Assembly: GCF_002849605.1 (NCBI RefSeq)
Contig: NZ_NPIB01000001.1
Coordinates: 514,052 to 578,051, forward strand
Length of the DNA: 64,000 bases
DNA from: Photobacterium carnosum
GTDB lineage: Bacteria; Pseudomonadota; Gammaproteobacteria; Enterobacterales; Vibrionaceae
Direction: 5' to 3'
Shown here in pieces: positions 8,639 to 17,514 of the stretch. Position numbers and translations under genes: made by a program. The notes under the pieces were generated by a model. The model was not told where the DNA came from and made no database searches. It saw only the letters and a list, made by a program, of their open reading frames with translations. Positions within the stretch are counted from its first letter, which is position 1. Each line of letters begins with the position of its first letter.

Positions 8639-10327
8639 ATGCAGCACCAAAAAGTAAATTCTGTTACCACTACCATTGGCCGTTCGATGGTTACAATTCT
8701 ATTTTTAGTTGCAACAACAACTAGCTTAGCGTTATGTATGCTAGTTTCGAGCCTTAACGATGCTGCGGCAATCAACACTGCTGGCTCATTAAGAATGCAA
8801 AGTTATCGATTAGCCTTTGATATAGAAACTCAATCTCCATTACTTAATCCTCATACTATTGAGTTTGATCAATCACTGACATCGCCAACAATGCAGGAAT
8901 TACATCGTTGGTATACCCCTCAAAAAATACAACACCATTACACTGAATTACTCTTAACATGGCAGGCGGTACGTTCAGAATTAGATCAAATAGATAAAGA
9001 TGGCTATTTAATTCAAGTCGCCCCTTTTGTAGAACGTATCGATCAATTTGTCTTTGAATTACAACAATCATCCGAAAACAAATTACATCTTTTAGCGCTT
9101 ATTAGTGCGGTAGGTTTATTACTTATTTTGATGGTGGTGTTATTTACGATTCACTTTACACAGCGTCAAATAGTGGTACCGCTCAATCAATTAATGGCAG
9201 GATGTAAACGAATTAAACAGCACCAATTTTCATTAACCATCAATAATAATAGTAATAATGAATTAGGTATTCTTGCGCGTACATTTACTCAAATGGCAGC
9301 AGATTTAAATAAGTTTTATGCGGATTTAGAACATAGTGTTCGAGAAAAAACACACCGTTTACGTCATGCAAATGAATCACTTAAAGTATTATATAACTGC
9401 TCACAACAGCTATCAGTCAGTCGTTTAACTCACCACCATTTTCAACAAATGTTAGAAACATTAATTGCGATTGATGGCTTAACTGCAGCCAAACTAATTA
9501 TTGAAGAGGCTAATGGCACCACGACTGAAATTACTGTTGGTGAGTACCAATCAACAACGTGGCATCAACAGTCATTATTAATTGATGATGAAATAATGGG
9601 ACAGCTATGGTGGCAATACCAATTACCTTGTCCTGATCTGGCTTTAATAGAAAATATCGCCAATATTTTAAGTCGTGGTATTTATTACAACCGTGCACAG
9701 AAACAAACTGAACAATTATTATTAATGGAAGAACGCGCGACGATTGCTCGTGAATTACATGACTCTCTAGCACAATCATTATCATATCTAAAAATTCAAT
9801 TAACATTATTGAAGCGCCAACTTGCCACCAATATTAATGATAACCAACAACAAACGGTACAAACCATTGATGAAGAGTTATCAAATGCTTATACCCAATT
9901 ACGCGAATTATTAAGCACGTTTAGATTAACTATCAAAGAAGCTGATTTTAGTGAAGCTCTCAATCAATTACTCGCACCATTGCGAGAGCAAACCTCTGCG
10001 ACATTTAGTATTAATAACCAGTTACCCTCAATGGCACTAATTGCACATAACCAAGTCCATCTATTACAAATTATTCGTGAAGCCGTACTCAACGCAATTA
10101 AGCATGCTGATGCCAACCAAATTCAAATTCATTGCCACCAGCAACACGGCATTATTAATGTTGAAATTACTGATGATGGGATCGGATTTGATCCTTCAAA
10201 CTCAAAACTTAATCACTATGGCTTAAATATCATGCAAGAGCGTACCTCTCGCTTAAAAGGGGAATTAATCATCCATTCTCAAATCGGTGTTGGCAGTCAA
10301 GTTAAATTACAATTCGCATTATTATAG
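8639..10327 (+). CDS. narQ: Nitrate/nitrite sensor histidine kinase NarQ
   Basis: Inner-membrane sensor that responds to nitrate and nitrite and phosphorylates NarP. The first membrane helix (about 15-36) is followed by the ligand-binding P-box, with NDAAAIN and AGSLRMQSYRL at residues 40-58. A second helix lies near residues 155-177, followed by HAMP (RQIVVPLNQLMAGC). A central module leads to the HisKA_3 domain with phospho-acceptor His374 (IARELHDSLAQ) and an ATPase domain with EAVLNAIKHA and DDGIGFD. The ribosome binding site AGGTGG is at 8623-8628. It is divergent from nap and followed 10 bp later by narP. NarQ rather than NarX is favoured by the pairing with a NarP-type regulator. Confidence 0.93.
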   Translation: MQHQKVNSVTTTIGRSMVTILFLVATTTSLALCMLVSSLNDAAAINTAGSLRMQSYRLAFDIETQSPLLNPHTIEFDQSLTSPTMQELHRWYTPQKIQHHYTELLLTWQAVRSELDQIDKDGYLIQVAPFVERIDQFVFELQQSSENKLHLLALISAVGLLLILMVVLFTIHFTQRQIVVPLNQLMAGCKRIKQHQFSLTINNNSNNELGILARTFTQMAADLNKFYADLEHSVREKTHRLRHANESLKVLYNCSQQLSVSRLTHHHFQQMLETLIAIDGLTAAKLIIEEANGTTTEITVGEYQSTTWHQQSLLIDDEIMGQLWWQYQLPCPDLALIENIANILSRGIYYNRAQKQTEQLLLMEERATIARELHDSLAQSLSYLKIQLTLLKRQLATNINDNQQQTVQTIDEELSNAYTQLRELLSTFRLTIKEADFSEALNQLLAPLREQTSATFSINNQLPSMALIAHNQVHLLQIIREAVLNAIKHADANQIQIHCHQQHGIINVEITDDGIGFDPSNSKLNHYGLNIMQERTSRLKGELIIHSQIGVGSQVKLQFALL

Positions 10328-10337
10328 GAAAATAAAT

Positions 10338-10964
10338 ATGACACCTTGGAAAGTAATGATCGTTGATGATCATCCATTAATGCGTAGAGGTATTGGACAA
10401 TTATTGAGTTTTGATGCTGAGTTTGATGTCATTAGTGAAGCCAGCAATGGTAACGAAGCAATTGCACTTGCTCATAAAATGCCAGCAGATCTAATCTTGT
10501 TAGATCTCAACATGAAAGGTATTTCAGGTTTAGATACCCTGATTACATTGCGCAATGAAGGCATAGATGCCTGTATTGTGATCCTTACCGTTTCTGATAA
10601 TCATGCTGATATTAAAATGCTTCTCGACGCAGGCGCTGATGGTTATTTACTTAAAGATACCGAGCCAGATGAACTGGTCGCATTATTAAAAACGGCCTTA
10701 ACTGGCACGAAAGCATACAGTAGTGCAGTCGTTGAATTTCTCAACAACACCAGTACTGAAAATACAGTATTTTCGAGCTTAACCGAGCGGGAAAATCAAA
10801 TACTACAAGAAGTTGCAAAAGGTCATAGTAATAAAGTTATTGCTGACTCACTGTTTATTTCAGAAGCAACAGTCAAAGTGCACATGAAAAGCTTATTACG
10901 CAAACTGCAAGTCAAATCACGTACAGCAGCTACGGTACTTTATTTACAAACCTTAGGTTATTAA
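10338..10964 (+). CDS. narP: Nitrate/nitrite response regulator NarP
   Basis: 208-residue cytoplasmic response regulator. The receiver domain has the acidic pair Asp10-Asp11, phospho-acceptor Asp56 (ILLDLNMKG) and the conserved lysine in GYLLKDTEP. The C-terminal LuxR/GerE helix-turn-helix is LTERENQILQEVAKG through SEATVKVHMKSLLRKLQV. The frame is open to 10287, inside narQ, but ATG 10338 with AGGA ten bases upstream fits the family start. It is co-transcribed with narQ. Its likely target is the perfect 7-2-7 site in front of napF. Confidence 0.93.
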   Translation: MTPWKVMIVDDHPLMRRGIGQLLSFDAEFDVISEASNGNEAIALAHKMPADLILLDLNMKGISGLDTLITLRNEGIDACIVILTVSDNHADIKMLLDAGADGYLLKDTEPDELVALLKTALTGTKAYSSAVVEFLNNTSTENTVFSSLTERENQILQEVAKGHSNKVIADSLFISEATVKVHMKSLLRKLQVKSRTAATVLYLQTLGY

Positions 10965-10969
10965 GACAA

Positions 10970-11004
10970 TAAAAAACCGCAGTAATAAACACACTGCGGT
11001 ATTT
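10970..11004 (-). terminator. Leftward terminator after the winged-helix gene
   Basis: Hairpin ACCGCAGT / ACTGCGGT with a nine-base loop. The T-run is on the minus strand, fitting the gene ending at 11026. It lies just after narP, so it may weakly stop that transcript as well. Confidence 0.7.
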
Positions 11005-11025
11005 AATCATTATGATAGTTCTAGC

Positions 11026-11307
11026 TTACAACGCTAAAGACGTAATCAAATCCTGCTCTCGCAATTCAACCCATTGCAGGTCAAACGGTCCCCAGTCACT
11101 TAATTTATAATAACCATCATTATGACGTCGCCCATCTTGAATAAAAGTCAATTCAATACCTAGCCCAGGTAAGGCTTTTAATACATCTTGAATTGTCCGT
11201 CGGGGCCAACCTGTTTGTTCGATCAAGCGAGGAACATTAGGACGTTCCGTATGCTCAACAAGTAATGCCAAGTAAAGTCTACGAGCAAAAACTGGATTCA
11301 GTTCCAT
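11026..11307 (-). CDS. Small winged-helix DNA-binding protein
   Basis: 93-residue protein with a helix-turn-helix pattern (NVPRLIEQTGWPRRTIQDVL) followed by a wing-like segment (GIELTFIQDGRRHNDGYYKL). It resembles small winged-helix proteins of the HTH_43 kind, but that family name is from memory. An in-frame ATG exists at 11319, but it is itself part of a perfect GGAGG (plus 11313-11317) five bases before ATG 11307, so 11307 is the better start. It is divergent from the ArsC-like gene and dapE. Target and ligand are unknown; no effector domain is present. Confidence 0.75.
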   Translation of the reverse strand: MELNPVFARRLYLALLVEHTERPNVPRLIEQTGWPRRTIQDVLKALPGLGIELTFIQDGRRHNDGYYKLSDWGPFDLQWVELREQDLITSLAL

Positions 11308-11411
11308 TGGGGCCTCCATAATATACTATGCCTATTATTGCCCCTTCTCGTATTAGGGTGTTGCGTTTGATCAACGAGACATTCGGTTTCATCATTATAG
11401 ATACAAATAAA

Positions 11412-11427
11412 AGTGAACTTGATCACG
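11412..11427. promoter_or_regulatory. Candidate CRP binding site
   Basis: AGTGAACTTGATCACG contains the symmetric core GTGA-N6-TCAC of CRP sites. It lies in the divergent region between the winged-helix gene (105 bp away) and the ArsC-like gene (129 bp away), so it could serve either. Confidence 0.4.
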
Positions 11428-11555
11428 TTATTATTATAATTATCGTTCGAATACGTTACCGTAAGTAACACCAAATAAAAGTACAACGGTTGCGATAAGT
11501 TAATAATCTCGCTATAAAAGACACCTTACTTACTATAAAAAAAAGCAGTCATAAT

Positions 11556-11909
11556 ATGAATACAATTGCTTACGGTATAAAAAATTGCGATACCATTAAA
11601 AAAATGAAGCAATGGTTAGCAACCGAAAATATTGCTTACCAATTTCATGATTACCGTATCGATGGTATTGATCTTGCGTTATTAGAAACCTTTGAAGCCG
11701 CCTTAGGTTGGGAAGCGATGGTCAATAAACGTGGCACGACTTTCCGCCAATTAACCGCAGAACAAAAAGCCGACTTAAACCGTGAAACAGCGTTACAATT
11801 AATGCTAGAACAACCCGCAATGATTAAGCGCCCGTTATTACAGCATAATAATAATTACTACTTAGGTTTCAAACCTGACCAATATAACGCTATTTTTCTT
11901 ACTAAATAA
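11556..11909 (+). CDS. ArsC/Spx-family protein (YffB-like)
   Basis: 117-residue thioredoxin-fold protein of the ArsC/Spx superfamily. The N-terminal [15 protein letters not shown] has one cysteine, at residue 10, in the place of the ArsC catalytic cysteine. It is followed by the family pattern [18 protein letters not shown] and IKRPLL. A glutathione-dependent thiol reductase role has been proposed for such proteins, but true arsenate reduction is unlikely. It is 13 bp upstream of dapE, the same order as yffB-dapE in E. coli, so it is probably an operon. Confidence 0.87.
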   Translation: MNTIAYGIKNCDTIKKMKQWLATENIAYQFHDYRIDGIDLALLETFEAALGWEAMVNKRGTTFRQLTAEQKADLNRETALQLMLEQPAMIKRPLLQHNNNYYLGFKPDQYNAIFLTK

Positions 11910-11922
11910 CAAGGATACAAGG

Positions 11923-13053
11923 ATGTCAGACAGTCCCGTTATTACACTAGCAAAAGACTTAATGTCTCGCCCTTCAGTGACACCTGAAGACGCGGGTTGC
12001 CAAACTGTAATGATCAAGCGATTACAGGCGCTAGGATTTATTATTGAAACGATGGTGTTTGAAGATACTACGAATTTATGGGCTCGTCGTGGCACCCAAG
12101 CGCCGTTATTTGTGTTTGCAGGTCATACTGATGTTGTGCCATCAGGTCCAGTAAACCAATGGCATACCCACCCTTTTGAACCAACGATTATTGATGGCTA
12201 TTTGCACGGACGTGGTGCTGCTGATATGAAAGGTTCACTCGCCTGTATGATCATTGCGATTGAACGTTTCATCGCAAAAAATCCAAATCATAGTGGTTCG
12301 ATTGCACTGCTCATCACCTCAGATGAAGAAGGTCCATTTATAAATGGCACCACCCGTGTTATTGATACACTTGAAGCCCGTAATGAAAAAATAGACATGT
12401 GTATTGTTGGTGAGCCATCAAGTACCCATGCCGTTGGTGACATTGTTAAAAATGGTCGTCGTGGATCAATCACGGGCGATCTGATTGTTAAGGGCATTCA
12501 AGGTCATGTTGCCTACCCGCATTTAGCCAATAACCCCATCCATAAAGCATTACCCGCATTGGCTGAATTAGCCACAACCCATTGGGATAACGGTAACGAC
12601 TTCTTCCCGCCAACCAGCTTTCAAATTCCTAATGTCGCAGCAGGAACTGGTGCATCAAATGTCATACCGGGTCAATTTGAGGTGCAGTTTAATTTCCGTT
12701 TCAGCACAGAATTAACCGATGTTGATATTAAACGTCGCGTCCATTCAATTCTTGACGCGCATGATCTCGACTACGATTTAAAATGGACCTTAAGCGGTCA
12801 CCCATTTTTAACCGACAGTGGTACATTAGTTGATGCCGTTGTAGAGGCTATTACTGAAATTAATCATACTCCACCACAATTACTGACCACCGGTGGCACA
12901 TCAGATGGGCGTTTTATCGCATGTACTGGTGCTCAAGTAGTTGAACTTGGACCAGTTAATGCAACTATTCATAAAGTGAACGAATGCGTTAAAGTCTCTG
13001 ATCTTGAAAAGCTAACGACAATGTATCAGCGTATCCTAAGTAACATTTTATAA
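11923..13053 (+). CDS. dapE: Succinyl-diaminopimelate desuccinylase
   Basis: Zinc-dependent cytoplasmic hydrolase that removes succinate from N-succinyl-LL-diaminopimelate, giving LL-diaminopimelate for lysine and peptidoglycan synthesis. It has 376 residues, the usual length. M20 family metal ligands are visible: His68 and the catalytic Asp70 in [11 protein letters not shown], Asp101 in [10 protein letters not shown], Glu135/Glu136 in SDEEG, the glutamate in VGEPSS, and the C-terminal His in NATIHKVNE. It follows the ArsC-like gene with a 13 bp gap. Confidence 0.97.
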   Translation: MSDSPVITLAKDLMSRPSVTPEDAGCQTVMIKRLQALGFIIETMVFEDTTNLWARRGTQAPLFVFAGHTDVVPSGPVNQWHTHPFEPTIIDGYLHGRGAADMKGSLACMIIAIERFIAKNPNHSGSIALLITSDEEGPFINGTTRVIDTLEARNEKIDMCIVGEPSSTHAVGDIVKNGRRGSITGDLIVKGIQGHVAYPHLANNPIHKALPALAELATTHWDNGNDFFPPTSFQIPNVAAGTGASNVIPGQFEVQFNFRFSTELTDVDIKRRVHSILDAHDLDYDLKWTLSGHPFLTDSGTLVDAVVEAITEINHTPPQLLTTGGTSDGRFIACTGAQVVELGPVNATIHKVNECVKVSDLEKLTTMYQRILSNIL

Positions 13054-13270
13054 TCACTGATCATCTTTCTCCATAAAAATAGCTGTTTAGCTAACATCAT
13101 TGAACAGCTAATCATGCAATATTTGATAGATAATTATGCATTGTTGTGATGCGTTAATCATCGCAGCCAACCCTTATTATTGATATTCTATCTACGTAGT
13201 TTGTGGTTCACGATCAATTGCATAAATCGCGGTTGGTAAGTTGAATAAATATTATCACTAGGAGGTGAGT

Positions 13271-13483
13271 ATGGAATGGTTTTTTAATCCTTGGGTTATC
13301 TGCGTGATTATTATTGCCGTTATTGCCAGTAATATTGCCGCATTAAAGTACACGGCTTATATGCGAGCAGGACTGAAAAAACGCCAACCGCCTCAACCAC
13401 CACAAGATGATCCTCAACAATCAGAACACTCGGATAATAGTGACAATCACAACAGCAATAACGCGCAGGATAAAAATGACTGA
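13271..13483 (+). CDS. DUF2897 family small membrane protein (YpfN-like)
   Basis: 70-residue protein. An N-terminal membrane segment (about residues 6-24, WVICVIIIAVIASNIAALKY) is followed by a proline/glutamine-rich and then asparagine/aspartate-rich tail predicted to be disordered. It resembles the DUF2897/YpfN group found near dapE in gammaproteobacteria. GTG 13265 is in frame, but the ribosome binding site AGGAGG at 13260-13265 covers it and sits five bases before ATG 13271, which fixes the start. The last eight bases overlap the NUDIX gene. Function unknown. Confidence 0.75.
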   Translation: MEWFFNPWVICVIIIAVIASNIAALKYTAYMRAGLKKRQPPQPPQDDPQQSEHSDNSDNHNSNNAQDKND

Positions 13484-14018
13484 TATAAAAACATTAGACA
13501 GCCGCATTGTTTATCAAAATAAATGGATGACGGTACGAGAAGATAAAATCCAGCGTCAAAGTGGTGCCGAAGGTATTTATGGGGTGGTAGATAAGCCTGA
13601 TTGTGCCGCTATTTTGGCGATTGATAACGGTCGTATTCACTTAGTTCAGCAGTTTCGTTATAGCATTCAGCAACGATGTTGGGAAATTCCACAAGGAGCG
13701 TGGGAAGCAAATCCTGATGCGGATCACCTTGATCTTGCGAAAGGAGAACTGCAAGAAGAAACAGGATTAATCGCAGATAATATGGTCTACCTAGGTAGCC
13801 AATTTATCGCTTATGGCTTTTTAAACCAAACTTGCCATATTTATTTAGCGACCCAATTACACCCAGCATCAGAGCAACATCGAGACATTGAAGAAGAAGA
13901 TCTCATTAGCCAATCTTTTTCTATTACTGAATTTGAAGCCATGATCATTAACGGTGAATTAAAAGATAGCGTCACCATTGCCGCTTATGGGTTAGCCAAG
14001 CTTAAACAAGCAATTTAA
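13476..14018 (+). CDS. NUDIX hydrolase with a variant NUDIX box
   Basis: 180-residue NUDIX hydrolase, expected to cleave a nucleoside diphosphate linked to another group, substrate unknown. The fold is clear: an N-terminal strand region, AILAIDNGRIHLVQQFRYSIQQRCWEIPQGAWE, then the catalytic helix. In that helix the usual REUXEE is read as GELQEETGL (residues 91-99), with glycine in place of the invariant arginine, and the loop before it carries PDADHLDLAK. I recall this PQG-W-E-PDAD-GEL-EETG variant from other bacteria, so it may be a distinct subfamily, not ADP-ribose pyrophosphatase NudF. ATG 13476 is chosen over the upstream frame, with AGGA at 13467-13470. It overlaps the DUF2897 gene by eight bases. 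Confidence 0.83.
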   Translation: MTDIKTLDSRIVYQNKWMTVREDKIQRQSGAEGIYGVVDKPDCAAILAIDNGRIHLVQQFRYSIQQRCWEIPQGAWEANPDADHLDLAKGELQEETGLIADNMVYLGSQFIAYGFLNQTCHIYLATQLHPASEQHRDIEEEDLISQSFSITEFEAMIINGELKDSVTIAAYGLAKLKQAI

Positions 14019-14044
14019 ACCCTTAACTCATTATTTTACACAAT

Positions 14045-14076
14045 AAAAAAGCTGCCATTTTGTAGCAGCTTTTTTA
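14045..14076. terminator. Bidirectional terminator
   Basis: AAAAAAGCTGC and GCAGCTTTTTT flank a nine-base loop. It stands between the rightward NUDIX gene and the leftward proA, and both sides carry the needed T-run. Confidence 0.85.
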
Positions 14077-14133
14077 TGTTTATCATCGTCTGATATCCAT
14101 AATTTTTGAGTATTATTCAACTCGCGTCTTTTA

Positions 14134-15390
14134 TTATGGACGGCTTAGATAATCAGCAATACCAACCCATTTATAACTGGTCAGTTCTTCTAACCCCATC
14201 GGGCCGCGTGCATGCAATTTTTGCGTTGATACCGCAACTTCTGCACCTAAGCCAAATTGCGCACCATCAGTAAAACGGGTAGATGCATTAACATATACTG
14301 CTGCGGAACCTGCCGCATTAACAAATCGCTCAGCGGCTTGCAAATTATTAGTTAAAATGGCATCTGAATGACTGGCATTATGTTTACGCATATGAAAAAT
14401 AGCTTCATCTACATCAGCAACCACTTTAACGCCTAAAGTATAACTTAACCATTCAGTATCAAAATCACCCGCTTCCGCTTTACGTAATAAACTTGCTTTA
14501 CCTTCAAATAAATTAAATGCCGCATCATCAGCAACTAATGTTACTTGAGCTTTATTCATCCGCTCAACTAAACGTGATAAGAACGTTGCTGCAACGTGTT
14601 CATTAACCAATAATGTATCCAGTGAATTACATGCAGAAGGACGTTGTACTTTTGCATTTTCAACCACATCTAATGAACGCGACAGATCCGCACTTTCATC
14701 AACATACATGTGGCTAATACCAAAACCACCAATGATCACAGGAATAGTGCTATTTTCTTTGCACATTTTATGTAAACCAGCACCACCACGAGGAATGATC
14801 ATATCAACATATTGATCAAGCTTTAGTAGCTGCGATACATATTCACGATCCGGCTGTTCGATATATTGCACAGACGCTGCGGGTAAACCGGCTTTGGCTA
14901 ACGCAGATTGAATCACTTTAACTAACGCCATATTCGAATGGAAAGTCTCACGACCACCACGCAAAATACTCGCATTGCCTGTTTTAAGGCATAACGCAGC
15001 GATATCTATAGTCACATTAGGTCGTGCTTCATAAATCACACCAATAACACCTAGCGGTACTCGACGGCGGCTTAAACGCATACCATTTTCAAGTACACGG
15101 CTGTCAAGTTCAGCACCAACAGGATCATTTAAGTTGATAACATTACGAACATCATTGGCAATAGCGCGAATACGTTCATCATTAAGTAATAAACGATCGA
15201 TTAACGCATCAGACATACCACTCGCAATCGCAGCATCAGTATCTTGTTTATTTGCCGCAAGAATCACTGCTTGGTTTGCTTCTAATTCATCTGCAATAAT
15301 CGCCAATGCGGTATTTTTTACTGCCGTAGCTGTCGTCGCTAATTCAAACGCAGCTTGTTGCGCTGCTTGTCCCATTATTTCAAGATTCAC
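14134..15390 (-). CDS. proA: Glutamate-5-semialdehyde dehydrogenase
   Basis: Reduces gamma-glutamyl phosphate to glutamate semialdehyde with NADPH, the second step of proline synthesis. It has 418 residues, family length. Landmarks are [18 protein letters not shown], the active-site cysteine in [14 protein letters not shown], and the C-terminal [26 protein letters not shown]. The start is GTG 15390, with AAGGA at good spacing on the minus strand; ATG 15375 is the alternative. It is downstream of proB with a 65 bp gap, so proBA probably form one leftward operon. Confidence 0.97.
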   Translation of the reverse strand: MNLEIMGQAAQQAAFELATTATAVKNTALAIIADELEANQAVILAANKQDTDAAIASGMSDALIDRLLLNDERIRAIANDVRNVINLNDPVGAELDSRVLENGMRLSRRRVPLGVIGVIYEARPNVTIDIAALCLKTGNASILRGGRETFHSNMALVKVIQSALAKAGLPAASVQYIEQPDREYVSQLLKLDQYVDMIIPRGGAGLHKMCKENSTIPVIIGGFGISHMYVDESADLSRSLDVVENAKVQRPSACNSLDTLLVNEHVAATFLSRLVERMNKAQVTLVADDAAFNLFEGKASLLRKAEAGDFDTEWLSYTLGVKVVADVDEAIFHMRKHNASHSDAILTNNLQAAERFVNAAGSAAVYVNASTRFTDGAQFGLGAEVAVSTQKLHARGPMGLEELTSYKWVGIADYLSRP

Positions 15391-15455
15391 AATAATTCCT
15401 TACTTAAATTCGAATTCACTGATTGATAAGTGCTTAATGTGAATAATCACTGCAA

Positions 15456-16610
15456 TTAAATAACAACCATATCATCACGGTGAATGGCAGCATGGCCGTA
15501 TTCATAACCTAAAACCTGATGAATGTCATGGCTATGCTTACCCGCGATTTTAACCATGTCATCACTTGAATAACGGCTAATACCCCGTGCTAGTAATACA
15601 TTTTTTCTATCAAAAATTCGAACGACTTCACCACGCTCAAATGTACCTTTAACTTGGGTGATACCTTTAGCCAGTAAACTACTGCCTTTTTGCTGCACCG
15701 CGATTACAGCACCATCATCAATCACAATATCACCAGCTGGCGGTGGACCCGCAAGAATCCATTGTTTACGCCCTTCAAGAGGGGATTCTAAAGGAAGAAA
15801 ACGCGTTCCCACCGCTTTACCTGCAGCAAGATCAATAATCACATCAACCCGACGTCCCGCTGCGATAATTACTTCAATACCCGCCCGACAAGCTACTTCA
15901 GCTGCTTGTAACTTGGTCGCCATACCACCAGTACCTAATCCACCAACCGTACCACCCGCTAACTTACGTAACTTATCATCAATGGTATGCACTTCATGAA
16001 TTAATTCAGCATCAGGATTACTACGAGGATCAGCGGTAAATAAACCCACTTGATCAGTCATTAATAATAGTTTGTCAGCACCACCCAAAATACCTACTAA
16101 TGCAGAGAGATTATCGTTATCACCCACTTTAATTTCAGTGGTTGCTACCGCATCGTTTTCGTTAACAACGGGGACAATACCATTATCTAATAGTGCCACT
16201 AACATATCGCGGGCATTTAAATAACGTTCGCGATCGTTTAAATCAGCGCGAGTTAATAACATTTGACCAATGTTAATCCCATAAATGCCAAACAAGGTTT
16301 CCCACTCTTGAATTAAGCGGCCTTGTCCAACAGCGGCAAGTAGTTGCTTACTTGCCATGGTTTTGGGGAGTTCGGGGTAACCTAAATGCTCACGACCAGC
16401 AGCAATTGCGCCAGACGTAACAATGATAATTTTATGGCCTTGACTACGTAACATTGCGCATTGGCGCACCAACTCAACCATGTGAGCACGGTCAAGTTTT
16501 AGTGTGCCACCAGTTAGCACGCTAGTACCTAGTTTGACGACAATTGTATGTGTTGCAGCACCAGCGGCAACGTCTTGTTGGTGAGCGTTAGATTTTTTTG
16601 AATCAGCCAT
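15456..16610 (-). CDS. proB: Glutamate 5-kinase
   Basis: Phosphorylates glutamate with ATP, the first and feedback-controlled step of proline synthesis. The amino-acid kinase domain begins with [15 protein letters not shown] and includes [17 protein letters not shown] and [17 protein letters not shown]-terminal PUA domain is present. ATG 16610 gives 384 residues, about 17 longer at the N-terminus than E. coli ProB, with a polar extension [19 protein letters not shown]. No clear ribosome binding site precedes it, and the frame stays open to 16736, so the true start is not certain. Confidence 0.95.
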   Translation of the reverse strand: MADSKKSNAHQQDVAAGAATHTIVVKLGTSVLTGGTLKLDRAHMVELVRQCAMLRSQGHKIIIVTSGAIAAGREHLGYPELPKTMASKQLLAAVGQGRLIQEWETLFGIYGINIGQMLLTRADLNDRERYLNARDMLVALLDNGIVPVVNENDAVATTEIKVGDNDNLSALVGILGGADKLLLMTDQVGLFTADPRSNPDAELIHEVHTIDDKLRKLAGGTVGGLGTGGMATKLQAAEVACRAGIEVIIAAGRRVDVIIDLAAGKAVGTRFLPLESPLEGRKQWILAGPPPAGDIVIDDGAVIAVQQKGSSLLAKGITQVKGTFERGEVVRIFDRKNVLLARGISRYSSDDMVKIAGKHSHDIHQVLGYEYGHAAIHRDDMVVI

Positions 16611-16855
16611 GAGATCAAATAGATTGAAAAAATAAAAGTCCTTTGTTGTATCAATCCCTATCGAAAAGCACAAGAAAAAAACAATAACAAAACCAATATT
16701 AACGGGCTTTAGGAGGTTGTTTAAGCATAAACACACTCAATTAATAATCATTGCACCACCTAGCGACAATATTCATACTTATTTATTATCTTTTCATAAC
16801 AACACCATTCAATGTCGCCAGTGGTAATAATATTTACACTTAATAGTAATCAAAT

Positions 16856-17266
16856 TTACTTAATAGATAATTCAGTCAACGGTGTTTGAGTTAACGTTAC
16901 AGTAGGCACCAACGTTAAGTCACAGCCATCAATAATAAATGGTGTTAATTTAGCGTAGAAATCGACTAACGATTTTAAGACCGCCGCTTTATGTTTAGCG
17001 GGTAATTTACCCGTTGCCCACTCACCTGAAACATTAAAGCGACCAAAATCATACTTATATTCATAACCAGTATCGGTTGCTGTCATCACTAACCACCAGC
17101 CCCAAAACTCACGCAGCTCTGGCTCTTTATCCGCATTGATACAACTGGCTAAACAATCAAAAAAGAACCGTTGTGGTTGTGATTTTTTCTCTCGAAGATA
17201 AGGACCAATTGCGGTCAATTTAGACATTAAACGTCCATGTGGTGGAAAGCTTGTTGCTATAGTCAT
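16856..17266 (-). CDS. crl: Sigma-S assembly factor Crl
   Basis: Small cytoplasmic protein that helps sigma-S bind RNA polymerase core, raising expression of stationary-phase genes. The family core is clear: RLMSKLTAIGPYLRE, RFFFDCLASCIN and ELREFWGWWLVM. Starting at ATG 17266 (MTIATSFPPHGRL) gives 136 residues and agrees with the E. coli N-terminus. ATG 17278 is an alternative in the same frame. It lies between proB and frsA on the same strand, but a terminator after frsA suggests its own promoter. Confidence 0.93.
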   Translation of the reverse strand: MTIATSFPPHGRLMSKLTAIGPYLREKKSQPQRFFFDCLASCINADKEPELREFWGWWLVMTATDTGYEYKYDFGRFNVSGEWATGKLPAKHKAAVLKSLVDFYAKLTPFIIDGCDLTLVPTVTLTQTPLTELSIK

Positions 17267-17449
17267 TATATTGTCCATCCATAGTCAGTGGTATTTGATA
17301 CGCAAGTAATACTTACTACCTTTCATTATCCATAACGTATTTAAAAACACGCTTAGTACAATAACAATTGACTATAGTATGGATAACATTTAACAAAATA
17401 ACAAACCAAACATACCAAATTTGATAACAATATCATGACAATATAGTAG

Positions 17450-17486
17450 ATAAAAAAACGGAACCGTATTAATACGATTCCGTTAT
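17450..17486 (-). terminator. Terminator of frsA
   Basis: Hairpin AACGGAA-C-CGTA / TACG-A-TTCCGTT with one internal mismatch and a seven-T run on the minus strand, 31 bp past the frsA stop. Confidence 0.75.
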
Positions 17487-17514
17487 TATTCACAATCCTA
17501 TCTCGCTGCGACAG

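Noticed and set aside
13080..13112. Terminator after dapE
   Set aside because: An eight-base repeat (TAGCTGTT/AACAGCTA) exists, but the loop is long and no T-run follows.
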